45,034 bases of DNA from Myxococcales bacterium (GTDB taxonomy: Bacteria > Myxococcota_A > SURF-8). The notes under the pieces are model-generated. The model was given only the letters and a program-made list of their open reading frames with translations. It was not told the DNA's origin and did no database searches. The translations under genes were made by a program, and so were the position numbers. Every line of letters starts with the position of its first letter. Position 1 is the stretch's first letter. The DNA lies in contig QZKR01000103.1 of NCBI GenBank assembly GCA_003598065.1, forward strand, positions 1-45,034, in the 5' to 3' direction. Positions 1 through 8,620 of this stretch are shown here, piece after piece.

Positions 1-692
<692 letters not shown>

Positions 693-972
693 CCGCCCTC
701 CCCGCCGCGCGTCGGGTCGCCTCTGCCCGCGCCCTCGCCGGAGCGCCAAGGCAAGCCGACACCCTTAGGCGTAAAAAGTTTTGTAACATACCCCTGGAAG
801 GGAGTCAATCGACGGCAACGACTTGAAGCCGTTTAGGAAATACACAACGAGATCGCCAATTTCGGCGGCTTCCGTCGCGCGCCCCGGGCTTTCCCGGCGC
901 AGACGACCCGATTCACAACCGCTTCTCTTTCGCGCGATGGTTCAGCGCGGCATCGAGGGCGGAGCCGCCCTT

Positions 973-2457
973 TCACCACCCGTATTTGCGGACCTTGCCG
1001 AAGCTGTTCTGCCACTCGCCGGCTTCCCGCAGCTTGCGCTCCTTTTCGGATTCCCGTTCTTCCGCCAAGGCCCCGGCCGGGGCGTCGGGGTCGGTCGCGG
1101 CGCGGGCGGGGAGCTTGAAATCCTCCAGTTCCTTGTCTTCCTCGGTGGCGACGGCTTCCTCGAACATGTAAATCGACCCGATCAGGTCGAGGGAGAGCCA
1201 GACCGAATTCTGCCGCTCGAAGTGCTTGCCGGCGATGCCGACCGTGTAGCCGACGGCGAACTGCAGGGGCACGGGAAACTCGCCGCGCTGCACCCAGCCG
1301 ATGGTGTTGAAGCCGATGGCGTTGGTCATCTCGATCGCCGAGGTCTGCGTGCCCCATTCCATGGCGCGGAAATCGGGCGTCCAGGGGTTGCCGTTCGGGT
1401 CCTGCGGCGCCTCCTCGGCCCAGTAGTTGTCGTGGTACTTCCAGAAGAAATAGAACTCGTTGGAGAAATTCAGGAAGGGGACCCATCTGGGGATCCAGGT
1501 GAAGCCCCAGTACAGATCCCAGTTGCCGCCGTAGTCGATGTGGGTGGGGATTTTTTTCCAGTATTCGGCCACCGGGATCGCGCCCCGTTCCTTGCCCGTG
1601 TCCGGATCGATGTTGCGGCCCCAGATGCGCTTCTGCCGCACGAAGGGAAGCTGCTCGGTATAACCGCCCGAAACGTTGAACATCAGATCCTGGATCGGCA
1701 TGTAATCCACGCCGTACCAGAAGCCCACGTCCCAGTTCTGGTCGCCGAAGTTGATGTCGAAGAGGTCGTCGGTCTGCTTATGCCGGCCGGTGGGCCACTT
1801 GTTGAAGAGGGTGATGCCTTGCCGCCACTTCTGGTTGTCGAAGAATTTGTAACGAAGACCGGTGATGACCTCGCCCAGACCCCAGCGGGACCAGTTCTTG
1901 ATCGGCTTGTAGCGGAACTGGCAGATCTGGCCGCCGGTCTCGCAGGAGAGGATGTCGAAGAAATCCTGCGTGTTCATCGTTTCGGTGAGGCCGAGTGCGG
2001 GAGCCAGCGTCTCGTTCACGGGGATCACCGGATTGCCCTCGGCGTCGCGCTGAAGATACATATTGGAGCCTAACAGCTCCACGTTGAATTCGTTGTGCGT
2101 ATACTGGATGGGGATGATCATCATCACCGAAAGGTTGTCGGTGATGCCGTAGGCGGTGGTGATCGAGAATTCCATGCCGTAGGAGTCGTAGGTCACGTCC
2201 AGCGTGCCGAGGATGTCGTCCGTGGTGAAGCGGGTGGGATCGAGGTCCGCGCCGGTGATGGTGATGTTGTAGTCCTGGACGATCGAGGTGGTGCCGGTGC
2301 CGAAATCATTGCCGAACTGCTCGGTGGCCCACTTGAAGCCCCACTTCAAGCCGATGGCGAAGATGCCTTCCGGCAGCGTCTCGACGCTGTTGGCTTCGGC
2401 CATGCCGGGAAGAAGGAGCGCCGCAAAAAGAACGGCCGTCATCATCGCTCGTTTCAT
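973..2457 (-). CDS. Putative outer-membrane beta-barrel protein, 494 aa
   Basis: The protein begins with a clear Sec signal peptide (MKRAMMTAVLFAALLLPGMAEA). The rest is rich in aromatic residues with alternating hydrophobic strands (for example GLKWGFKWATEQFG, YDSYGMEFSITTAYGI, WDVGFWYGVDYMP), as expected for an outer-membrane barrel. A Cys pair (SCETGGQIC) sits near residue 185 and may form a disulfide. The C-terminus is a charged, Glu/Lys-rich tail of about 60 residues instead of a barrel-closing strand, which is unusual. The start at 2457 is chosen over an ATG at 2649 because of the signal peptide and a GAGGTG upstream. I do not recognise a family; a porin or transport-type barrel is inferred from shape only. 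Confidence 0.7.
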   Translation of the reverse strand: MKRAMMTAVLFAALLLPGMAEANSVETLPEGIFAIGLKWGFKWATEQFGNDFGTGTTSIVQDYNITITGADLDPTRFTTDDILGTLDVTYDSYGMEFSITTAYGITDNLSVMMIIPIQYTHNEFNVELLGSNMYLQRDAEGNPVIPVNETLAPALGLTETMNTQDFFDILSCETGGQICQFRYKPIKNWSRWGLGEVITGLRYKFFDNQKWRQGITLFNKWPTGRHKQTDDLFDINFGDQNWDVGFWYGVDYMPIQDLMFNVSGGYTEQLPFVRQKRIWGRNIDPDTGKERGAIPVAEYWKKIPTHIDYGGNWDLYWGFTWIPRWVPFLNFSNEFYFFWKYHDNYWAEEAPQDPNGNPWTPDFRAMEWGTQTSAIEMTNAIGFNTIGWVQRGEFPVPLQFAVGYTVGIAGKHFERQNSVWLSLDLIGSIYMFEEAVATEEDKELEDFKLPARAATDPDAPAGALAEERESEKERKLREAGEWQNSFGKVRKYGW

Positions 2458-2676
2458 CACCGTCACCTCGCGTCTTGCATGCGTAGCCGAACGCTTGTCG
2501 GGCCGCCATTCGGGCGACGCCGACGGCCTGAGACGAAAGCCTCGCCTGTATTTTTGGATCGCAACGGTTTCTTTAAGAAAAACGGCACCCTGCCCTGCGT
2601 CGCAGGTCGCGGCCACTGTAATATGGGAGTTGGGAGCTTGTAAAGACAATTTTCGCGGCCGCGAATCGTCGCCCGT

Positions 2677-3708
2677 TCAATCCCCAGGGGAAGTCTTTGC
2701 CGGGCGTTCGGCTTCTTTCTCCAGCGCTTCGATCCGCGCTTTCGATCCCTCGTCCTGCGTGAGGTTGACGTTCACGCCTTCCTCCTGCAGAAATTTGCGC
2801 AGCGCCAGTTCGTCCACGGCCAATAGCCGCGTCAACAGGACGTCGATGTTTTTCAGAATCCGGTCGGCCCGCTGGCCGGAATCGGCCAGCCCCTCGGCCG
2901 CCGGCAAAAGGGCGTCCAGCATCCGATCGACTTTGGCGTAGCTCGCCGGCATCTTTTCCAGAGTCTCCACCGGCGCGGCTTCGACCGCCCGCTCCAGTTT
3001 CGCCAGCGTCGTCTCCGCCTTGTCCAGAAGCGCCGGAGCGCGGTCGGCGACGGCGGCCGCCAGCCGGTCGAGCCGCTCGACGGACCGGCCCATTTCCGCT
3101 TCGTGGTCCGCCAGAAAACCGTTGGCGCGGTTCAACAGTTCATCGGCGCGGTCGATGATCCGTTCGATGGTTTGCCGTTTCGACGTCCCCGTCTCGTTGA
3201 GTTGCTTGAGCAGCGTTTCCAGTTCGTCGAGCAGCGAGCCGATTTTGGGCGCGGCGGGGGTCAGCTCGCGGAAAAGCGGGGCCAGCGCGGCGAACACCTC
3301 GTCGGGCTCCACCGGCGAAGCGGCGTCGCCGATCGCGTCGCCGTTTTCCAAAAACGGCGCGGCCTGGCTTTGCGGGGCAAGCTCGACGTATTTTTCTCCC
3401 AGCAGACTCTTGGCGCGAATGCGGGCCTTGACGTCTTTTCTGAGGCCGACGGTCCGGTCGAGGGCCATCGTCACGCGCGCTTTGTCGAAAGCGACTTCGA
3501 TTTTCGCCACCCGGCCCACCGGCACGCCGGCGACCATGACGTAGTTGTCCACGACGAGGCCGGCGGCGGAATCGAACAGCGCCGCGACCTCGACCGTTTC
3601 CCCGCCCGTCCGGCCCTGGCCGAGGTGCATGTACATCGCGACCATCAGGCCTACGACCACGACGAAAAACAGACCGAGCAGGATTTCGTTCTTGAGGCGG
3701 CGGGGCAT
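2677..3708 (-). CDS. MCE (MlaD-like) domain protein, 343 aa
   Basis: One N-terminal membrane helix (residues 8-27, LGLFFVVVVGLMVAMYMHL) is followed by an MCE domain at about 38-115 (ALFDSAAGLVVDNYVMVAGV then PVGRVAKIEV, ending SLLGEKYVEL). The long C-terminal part is predicted helical. MCE proteins form hexameric rings anchored in the inner membrane that carry phospholipids across the periplasm, normally with MlaE/MlaF ABC partners. No mlaE, mlaF or mlaA-like gene lies next to it, so it is either an orphan subunit or its partners are elsewhere. A good promoter lies just upstream (3754-3782) and AAGGACGGAG precedes the ATG. Confidence 0.85.
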   Translation of the reverse strand: MPRRLKNEILLGLFFVVVVGLMVAMYMHLGQGRTGGETVEVAALFDSAAGLVVDNYVMVAGVPVGRVAKIEVAFDKARVTMALDRTVGLRKDVKARIRAKSLLGEKYVELAPQSQAAPFLENGDAIGDAASPVEPDEVFAALAPLFRELTPAAPKIGSLLDELETLLKQLNETGTSKRQTIERIIDRADELLNRANGFLADHEAEMGRSVERLDRLAAAVADRAPALLDKAETTLAKLERAVEAAPVETLEKMPASYAKVDRMLDALLPAAEGLADSGQRADRILKNIDVLLTRLLAVDELALRKFLQEEGVNVNLTQDEGSKARIEALEKEAERPAKTSPGD

Positions 3709-3753
3709 CGGCTCCGTCCTTAGTTACGGTGGACAATCGCTTGCGGCGAGCCG

Positions 3754-3782
3754 ACGATAGCGGCGGTCCCGCGAACGGTCAA
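3754..3782 (-). promoter_or_regulatory. Sigma70-type promoter for the MCE gene
   Basis: On the minus strand TTGACC (3782-3777) and TATCGT (3759-3754) are separated by exactly 17 bases. The ATG of the MCE gene is about 45 bases downstream of the -10. A stem with a GAAAA loop (3774-3799) overlaps the -35; it lacks a T-tract, so I do not read it as a terminator. Confidence 0.5.
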
Positions 3783-3812
3783 GCGAAAAGCTTGCCGTTG
3801 ATTCTGAAAGGG

Positions 3813-5120
3813 TCAAGGGGAGGGCGTTTGGGGAACCGTCTCGGGATGACAGACGGGGGTGCCCGGCTTGACGAGTCGCAGATGCTCCTCGGGACCGGTG
3901 AGCCCGCCGCCCGACAAGCCGCCTTCGTCCCAGAATTCGAGCGAGAGGCTGTCGCCCTCGACCGTAATCATCAGAAAATGATAGCGCATCGCCGACTGCA
4001 CCCGTCCCTCGCAGGAGAAACTCGGCGGCAAGAGCATGATTCGCTCGCCCTTGGCCGCGCCGCCGGAAGTGACGTGGATGGTTCCCTTGGCCGGGTCGGA
4101 GACGAACTTTTCCCCGTCGTAAGGCTGGAACAGCTCGTACATATGGTTGTGGCCGCTGAAAACCATATCCACACGATGCTTGCGGAAGAGAGGGAGAAAA
4201 TACCGCCCGACTTTTTCCTCGTCCGGCTCGTGACCGAAAAGCGCGCAGGTTAAAAACGGTTCGTGGATGAAAACGAACTTCCAAACCGCATCGGTCTGCG
4301 TCAATTCCTTGTCCAGCCAGGCCGCCTGCTCGGCGGGATCGCCGTCGTGGTTGCTGAGCACGGCGAACAGCGCGCCGCCGTAACGGACCGAATAGTGCGA
4401 CCGCAGGTTGGGCTCGTTGTTGGCCGGCGTGCGGAAGATTCTCGACATGTGCTGAGCATTCCCCTTGCCCGGCCCGTGATCGTGGTTGCCCATCACCGGC
4501 ATGATCGGCAGGCGACGACCCGCCACGGTGGACTGGGCCAGGAAGTCCGCCCATTCGTCGGCTTTGTCGCCCCGATTGACCATATCTCCCATGTTGAAAG
4601 CGACCCGCGCTCCATGCGCCTGCACGTCGAGCAGGAGTTCGTCATAACGCTTGGCGGCGCCTCCATCCAGGGAATGACTGTCGCCAAAGACCGCAAAGGA
4701 AAACGGCTCGCAGGCGTCGGTCGGGGCGGTGCGGAACGTCGCCTCGGCGAGGGCGCGTCCTTCGGCGACGATGCGATAGGCGTATTCCGTGTCCGGCTTG
4801 AGCTTCTTTAACGGGGCGTGATACACGCAGCCGAGCTTGCCGCCGAAACACTCCTTGATCGCCGCGTTGGCGACGAGGGGATAGCGGACGGGAGCAACGC
4901 CGGGCCGGCGCGTCGGGCCATAGTGGAGAAGGGCCGTGCGGATTTCGACGGCGCTGGCCCAGCTCACCACCATCTCACGCGCGGCGTCCTGTCCGGCGGT
5001 GAGCCAGACTTTTTCGTCGCCCGCGAAGAGATCGGCCGGGCGCAACGCAAGTGCGCAAAAAAGCAGAAGGGCCGCCGGCAGGGAAAAGCGGCGGCCCGGG
5101 GACGTCGTCGCGGAAGTCAT
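3813..5120 (-). CDS. Secreted metallophosphoesterase with N-terminal purple-acid-phosphatase-like domain, 435 aa
   Basis: An N-terminal signal sequence (residues 12-33) leads into an FN3-like domain at about 35-135 (REMVVSWASA, YAYRIVAEG) of the kind found in purple acid phosphatases. A calcineurin-like catalytic domain follows, with every metal-ligand motif present: FGDSH (145-149), GDMVN (178-182), GNHDHG (211-216), FIHEP (His286) and SGHNHMYE (322-329). It should hydrolyse phosphomonoesters in the periplasm or outside the cell using a dimetal centre; the substrate cannot be told. It is monocistronic, with a near-consensus promoter at 5179-5207. The Tyr typical of purple enzymes is not evident, so the domain name is by layout only. 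Confidence 0.88.
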   Translation of the reverse strand: MTSATTSPGRRFSLPAALLLFCALALRPADLFAGDEKVWLTAGQDAAREMVVSWASAVEIRTALLHYGPTRRPGVAPVRYPLVANAAIKECFGGKLGCVYHAPLKKLKPDTEYAYRIVAEGRALAEATFRTAPTDACEPFSFAVFGDSHSLDGGAAKRYDELLLDVQAHGARVAFNMGDMVNRGDKADEWADFLAQSTVAGRRLPIMPVMGNHDHGPGKGNAQHMSRIFRTPANNEPNLRSHYSVRYGGALFAVLSNHDGDPAEQAAWLDKELTQTDAVWKFVFIHEPFLTCALFGHEPDEEKVGRYFLPLFRKHRVDMVFSGHNHMYELFQPYDGEKFVSDPAKGTIHVTSGGAAKGERIMLLPPSFSCEGRVQSAMRYHFLMITVEGDSLSLEFWDEGGLSGGGLTGPEEHLRLVKPGTPVCHPETVPQTPSP

Positions 5121-5178
5121 GGTGTTATCTCAAATGGCTGCATAAATACTCCGGTTCCCGAAGCTCATGTCGCGCGGG

Positions 5179-5207
5179 ACTATAGGAACCCGCCTTGCCG
5201 TTGTCAA
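5179..5207 (-). promoter_or_regulatory. Strong sigma70-type promoter for the metallophosphoesterase
   Basis: On the minus strand TTGACA (5207-5202), a 17-base spacer and TATAGT (5184-5179) form a near-consensus promoter about 60 bases before the ATG at 5120. It is back-to-back with the promoter of the SPOR gene. Confidence 0.7.
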
Positions 5208-5239
5208 GTAGAAAACCAAGTTTAATCATGCACTAATCG

Positions 5240-5268
5240 TTGACAGCGCGCCGCCTTTCGTCTAAAAG
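5240..5268 (+). promoter_or_regulatory. Sigma70-type promoter for the SPOR gene
   Basis: TTGACA (5240-5245), a 17-base spacer and TAAAAG (5263-5268) lie about 40 bases before the ATG at 5308. This promoter is divergent from the metallophosphoesterase promoter, with about 30 bases between the two -35 boxes. Confidence 0.6.
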
Positions 5269-5307
5269 AAAGGCAGTTGGCACGCCTTCTTCGGAGATCA
5301 CAAAACC

Positions 5308-6135
5308 ATGCGCGACAACCCGCGACCGGGCGCGAAACTGGCCTTTTCATTGGACGGCCGCCAGACGGCGCTGCTCTTCATCGGCGGCGTGATCGTCCTG
5401 GCGATCGTCTTTTCCCTGGGCGTGACGCTCGGCAAACGCCTCACGCTGGTCGTCGAACAACCCAAGACCGAAAACGTGCTGCAAACCGTGGACCAGCAGG
5501 CCGAAATCTACAAACGACAAGCCGAAGCGCTCGCTCAGGCGCAACAGGCGGCCGAGCCGGCGCAGCAACAGATCCCGCCGCCCGTCCCTTCGGAGGCGAA
5601 ACCGGCGTCTTCCGCCCCCTCTGCGGCCGCCGAGGCGAAGCCCGCGCCGGCTCCCCCTCCCCCTCCCGCTCCGCCGCCAAGCGCCGCCATGGAAGCGGCG
5701 GCGCGGACCCAGGAGCCGACGGAGGAAGCGGCGGAAACGACGCCCCAAAAGGACGGCAAGCCCGTGCCGCCCCCGCCTGCGGTGACAACGGGATCGAACC
5801 CGACCCCCGAAGCGGGCGAAAAATCGACCGCCCCTCCCGAGCCTTCCCCCGCCCCCGCCGCCCAAGAAGGCCAGGCGCAGACTCCGGCCCCGGAAGGAAA
5901 ATTCTACACCTTGCAGATCGCCTCTCTGCCCAGCCGCGATCAGGCGGAAAACTTCGCGAAAAAATACAAGCCCTTCGACAGCCGAAAGCCGTTCATTTCC
6001 TCCGCCGAGGTGCCGGGCAAGGGCGTGTGGTATCGAGTGAAAGTCGGCAAGTTCGAAACGAAGGAGCAGGCGCTGGCCTATCAGTCGATCTTCGAATCGA
6101 AAACGAAGATCCCCACCATCCTCGCCTTCGAATAG
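5308..6135 (+). CDS. Membrane-anchored SPOR-domain protein, 275 aa
   Basis: A short cytoplasmic N-terminus is followed by one membrane helix (about 21-41, TALLFIGGVIVLAIVFSLGV), a Gln/Ala-rich stretch, a Pro/Ala/Glu-rich periplasmic linker of about 130 residues and a C-terminal SPOR domain (about 195-275, starting KFYTLQIASLPSRDQAENFA). SPOR domains bind denuded septal peptidoglycan, so a role at the division site or in cell-wall turnover is likely. The FtsN-type layout (helix, linker, SPOR) fits, but no FtsN essential helices can be recognised. The gene has its own promoter, and the cupin gene follows after 18 bases. Confidence 0.88.
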   Translation: MRDNPRPGAKLAFSLDGRQTALLFIGGVIVLAIVFSLGVTLGKRLTLVVEQPKTENVLQTVDQQAEIYKRQAEALAQAQQAAEPAQQQIPPPVPSEAKPASSAPSAAAEAKPAPAPPPPPAPPPSAAMEAAARTQEPTEEAAETTPQKDGKPVPPPPAVTTGSNPTPEAGEKSTAPPEPSPAPAAQEGQAQTPAPEGKFYTLQIASLPSRDQAENFAKKYKPFDSRKPFISSAEVPGKGVWYRVKVGKFETKEQALAYQSIFESKTKIPTILAFE

Positions 6136-6153
6136 GCGCGGCGAGGTTCTCCG

Positions 6154-6519
6154 ATGAGCGGCATCCGACGCGTATCCAAGCCCTGGGGCTACGAAATCAT
6201 CTGGGCCCATACCGACCGTTACGTCGGCAAAATCCTGCATGTCAACGCCGGCGAGCGGCTTTCCTGGCAATACCACGAGGTCAAAGACGAAACGATCTAT
6301 CTTCAGACCGGCGAGATGGATTTCGAAACGGCGCTGGAAGGCGAGCCGCGCACGACGATCCGCATGCGTCCGGGGGATTCCATCCATGTCGAACCCGGCC
6401 GGCGGCATCGCATGATCGCCGTCGCCGACTGCGACATCCTGGAAGTTTCCACCCCCCAGCTTGACGACGTCGTGCGCTTGGAAGACAACTACGGTCGGGC
6501 CGGAAAAAAAGAACCCTGA
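6154..6519 (+). CDS. Cupin, mannose-6-phosphate isomerase type II-like, 121 aa
   Basis: A single small cupin barrel that begins with the phrase KPWGYEIIWAHTDRYVGK, typical of the type II phosphomannose isomerase / ManC C-terminal family. Metal-binding candidates are His in SWQYHEVKDE (the HxH form is reduced to YHE), Glu in ETIYLQTGEMDF and His in GDSIHVEPGRRHRM. It may isomerise or epimerise a sugar phosphate, or only bind one; stand-alone cupins of this type are often annotated as isomerases without proof. It probably shares the SPOR promoter and is followed at once by a terminator. Confidence 0.8.
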   Translation: MSGIRRVSKPWGYEIIWAHTDRYVGKILHVNAGERLSWQYHEVKDETIYLQTGEMDFETALEGEPRTTIRMRPGDSIHVEPGRRHRMIAVADCDILEVSTPQLDDVVRLEDNYGRAGKKEP

Positions 6520-6541
6520 GCCCCGCCGGCGGCTCGTTTTT
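6518..6541 (+). terminator. Rho-independent terminator after the cupin
   Basis: GAGCC (6518-6522) pairs with GGCTC (6531-6535) around a GC-rich centre, followed by GTTTTT. The stem begins within the cupin stop codon, which is usual for compact operons. Confidence 0.55.
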
Positions 6542-6584
6542 CGGCGCTTGTCTCCCTCGCGCAACCCGAAAATTACGGATCGAC

Positions 6585-7112
6585 TCAGAAGTAGTAGCGC
6601 GTCGCGATCAGCGCGCCGAGCCAGACGCCCGCCCCGGCTTCGTGAACCTGCACGCCCGGCGAGAATTGGAATACAAGGTCCATCGGCGCGCCATGAAACT
6701 GCAAAGCCAACCCCAATGCCGCTTTAACGATTCCTGCAAACCGCGCCGTTCCGCCGAAGCGACCGATGTGGCCGCTGTTCCAGAAGGCGAAAAGCGCTCC
6801 AGGTCCGGCATACCAGGTGAAATCCAGCGCCTCGTCCGTGACTATTTCGTGCAACCAGAAGGGAAAATCCAACTCGACGGCCAGGCCATCGAAGTCCCAT
6901 AGCGCGTAGGCGTTGGCCTGCATTGAAACTTCATGGGCAATGAACGTATTGGTGCTGAGCGCCAGACCCGGAAAACCAATTCCGCCGCCAAGGCCAAACC
7001 GCCCCGTGGTTTCGATTTCGTGAGCTTGAACCGGTATTGCTGCGCTCAGCACGATGAAGATAAATGCCGATGCGGCGATCAGACCTGTAAATCGGGCGTT
7101 CAATCGCTTCAT
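6585..7112 (-). CDS. Small putative outer-membrane protein, 175 aa
   Basis: The start at 7112 gives MKRLNARF followed by a signal peptide ending VQAHE, and AAGGTGGGAG lies just upstream. The longer frame from 7220 has no such support. The mature part (about 145 residues) is glycine- and aromatic-rich (GRFGLGGGIGFPGL, LALQFHGAPMDLVFQFSPGV) and ends in IATRYYF, a C-terminal Phe as in many outer-membrane barrels recognised by BamA. A small 8-strand barrel is the best guess; no family is recognised. The leader holds a long hairpin with a T-run (7131-7175). Confidence 0.68.
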   Translation of the reverse strand: MKRLNARFTGLIAASAFIFIVLSAAIPVQAHEIETTGRFGLGGGIGFPGLALSTNTFIAHEVSMQANAYALWDFDGLAVELDFPFWLHEIVTDEALDFTWYAGPGALFAFWNSGHIGRFGGTARFAGIVKAALGLALQFHGAPMDLVFQFSPGVQVHEAGAGVWLGALIATRYYF

Positions 7113-7130
7113 TTCTCCCACCTTCTTTAA

Positions 7131-7175
7131 AAGATCAAGGCCCCCGGAGTCGTGTCCTCCGGGGCTTGGTTGATC
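7131..7175 (-). promoter_or_regulatory. Leader hairpin with T-run before the small outer-membrane protein
   Basis: An inverted repeat pairs CCCCGGAG (7142-7149) with CTCCGGGG (7157-7164), extended by GATCAA (7133-7138) with TTGATC (7170-7175). Read on the minus strand the structure is followed by TTTT and then, about 10 bases later, by the ribosome binding site of the gene starting at 7112. It looks like a terminator placed directly in front of a gene. It could be an attenuator, or the end of an upstream short transcript. Confidence 0.5.
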
Positions 7176-7180
7176 AGCCG

Positions 7181-7604
7181 CCAGCAGTCGCTTGTTTATG
7201 AGATGACGGCCAGATGCCAAATTCCTCTGAATTCTGATCGAACGATTACGTCTTTGTGGTTAGAGACTACAAGTAACAACAAGTAATTACTGATGATTTA
7301 GCCAAACATCTTCGTCTGCCGGGGGGAGTGAAAATTTTTCTTAAAAAATCCACCGCAGCGGGAATAAGCCGGCCATGGAATTTCTCTTTACTTACAGATG
7401 CGGTGCAACGCCGCATGAAATTCCGACCGGTCTTCCGGGGCGCGTTTCCACTGAAACGAACCCGGAAGAGGATTCTGGCACCTAACACGACACCAGTAAA
7501 CAGGACTTCCTACCAAGCTTGGGCCGCAAGTCGGGAGACTTGGCGGCCTCCCTCACTTTATGGGGTCGTTTCAAGCGGCTCTCGCGCCCCTCCCCACTCG
7601 GTTG
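7181..7604. other. Gene-free stretch of about 420 bases
   Basis: No frame here has a convincing start, ribosome binding site or family match. What can be seen: two copies of CAAGTAA near 7270-7285, an AT-rich inverted repeat ATTTTT/AAAAAAT near 7335-7350, and a strong GC-rich hairpin at 7521-7549 (GGCCGCAAGTC, loop GGGA, then a 3' arm with one bulged G). The right end leads into the promoter of the TPR lipoprotein gene. Confidence 0.5.
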
Positions 7605-7633
7605 TTGAAAGATCGCGTCGATTCTGCTATCGT
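7605..7633 (+). promoter_or_regulatory. Sigma70-type promoter for the TPR lipoprotein
   Basis: TTGAAA (7605-7610), a 17-base spacer and TATCGT (7628-7633) lie about 50 bases before the ATG at 7681, which has a strong AAGGAGG ribosome binding site. Confidence 0.5.
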
Positions 7634-7680
7634 TCCGCCTGCTTGGCTGTCATTACCCTAACGACCGCAAGGAGGAAAGC

Positions 7681-8541
7681 ATGCCGCATCGCAGGCTGCT
7701 GTTTTTGTTGGCGCTTCTGGCTCTCGTGGCGTTGGACGCATGCAATGCGGCCGACCTCGCCCGCCGCCGGGCGGATCGTTATTTCGGCGAGGGAATGTAT
7801 CCCGAGGCGATGGCGGAGTATGAGAACGTACTCCAGGCCGAGGGCGACAGCTACGACACTTACTACAGCCTCGGCGATTGCCTCCGCCGCCTGAATCGCT
7901 GGGAGGAGGCCTGCGCCCGCTTCGAACAGGCCAAAGCCCTGGCCCCGCAATACCCGGAGGCGCACGAACGGCTCGGCGAGTGCTACGGCGAATTGAAGCA
8001 GACGGACAAGGCCGAGGCGGCATGGCTGGAATTGCTGAAGCTCGACCCGAAACGCCTCAAAGCCAACGACGCCATGGGCGACATCAACTTCGACCGGCAA
8101 CGCTACGAAGCGGCGGCGGGATACTACGAAGTCTACCTGTCGCAGAAACCCGACGACGAGGGCGTCGTCACCTCCTACGGCGCGGCGCTGATTGCGCTTA
8201 AAAAGTACGATACGGCGATTCAGATGCTGGAGAAATTCGTTCTCTCCCAGCCCGCGCACGTCAACGGCCGTTTCAATCTGGGCGTAGCCTACATGGGCGC
8301 CCACCGCAACGACGACGCCTTGCGCGAATTCACCGTGGTCACGGAACTGGCCCCGAGCTTCGCGGACGGCTGGATCCACCTCGCCGCCGCCAATGTGCGC
8401 CTGGGCGACATGCAGCGGGCGATCGACGTTTTCGAGCGGGCCAAGTCGCGCGGCTTCTCCGACTGGGAGCGGGTGGAAACCGACCCCGATTTCGAGACCG
8501 TCCGCCAGCTCGACCGCTACAAGGCGCTGGCGAAACGGTAA
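7681..8541 (+). CDS. TPR-repeat lipoprotein, 286 aa
   Basis: A type II signal peptide ends in the lipobox LDAC (Cys21), so the protein is lipid-anchored. The rest is a run of about seven tetratricopeptide repeats (for example YYSLGDCLRRLNRWEEAC, HERLGECYGELKQTDKAE, FNLGVAYMGAHRNDDAL) forming a helical protein-binding solenoid. The C-terminus (SDWERVETDPDFETVRQLD) resembles the end of other TPR proteins that scaffold envelope complexes. Partners are unknown. The start is fixed by AAGGAGG nine bases upstream. The next gene begins 79 bases downstream past a hairpin region. Confidence 0.88.
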   Translation: MPHRRLLFLLALLALVALDACNAADLARRRADRYFGEGMYPEAMAEYENVLQAEGDSYDTYYSLGDCLRRLNRWEEACARFEQAKALAPQYPEAHERLGECYGELKQTDKAEAAWLELLKLDPKRLKANDAMGDINFDRQRYEAAAGYYEVYLSQKPDDEGVVTSYGAALIALKKYDTAIQMLEKFVLSQPAHVNGRFNLGVAYMGAHRNDDALREFTVVTELAPSFADGWIHLAAANVRLGDMQRAIDVFERAKSRGFSDWERVETDPDFETVRQLDRYKALAKR

Positions 8542-8562
8542 ATTTCCGAGCCCGCGGCGCGT

Positions 8563-8579
8563 TGTCCCCGGACATTTTT
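8563..8579 (+). terminator. Weak terminator-like hairpin nested in a longer inverted repeat
   Basis: TGTCC (8563-8567) and GGACA (8570-8574) are followed by TTTTT. The loop is very tight. This hairpin sits inside the loop of a longer imperfect stem (GAGCCCGCGGCGC at 8548-8560 with its partner at 8591-8602). It may end part of the TPR gene transcript. Confidence 0.35.
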
Positions 8580-8620
8580 CAGGGCGGCGGGCGCCGCGGC
8601 TCCAACGCAGCTAAAGTAAA

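Noticed and set aside
956..973. Hairpin AGGGCGG/CCGCCCT at the end of the 494-residue barrel gene as a terminator
   Set aside because: The loop has only two bases and no T-run follows on the coding strand.
2652..2665. Palindrome TTCGCGGCCGCGAA after the MCE gene as a terminator
   Set aside because: It has no loop and no T-run on the minus strand; it is a simple GC palindrome.
7328..7894. A 188-codon plus-strand frame starting in the gap and running into the TPR gene
   Set aside because: It overlaps the lipoprotein gene in another frame, shows no motif, and the TPR gene has the better ribosome binding site and lipobox.
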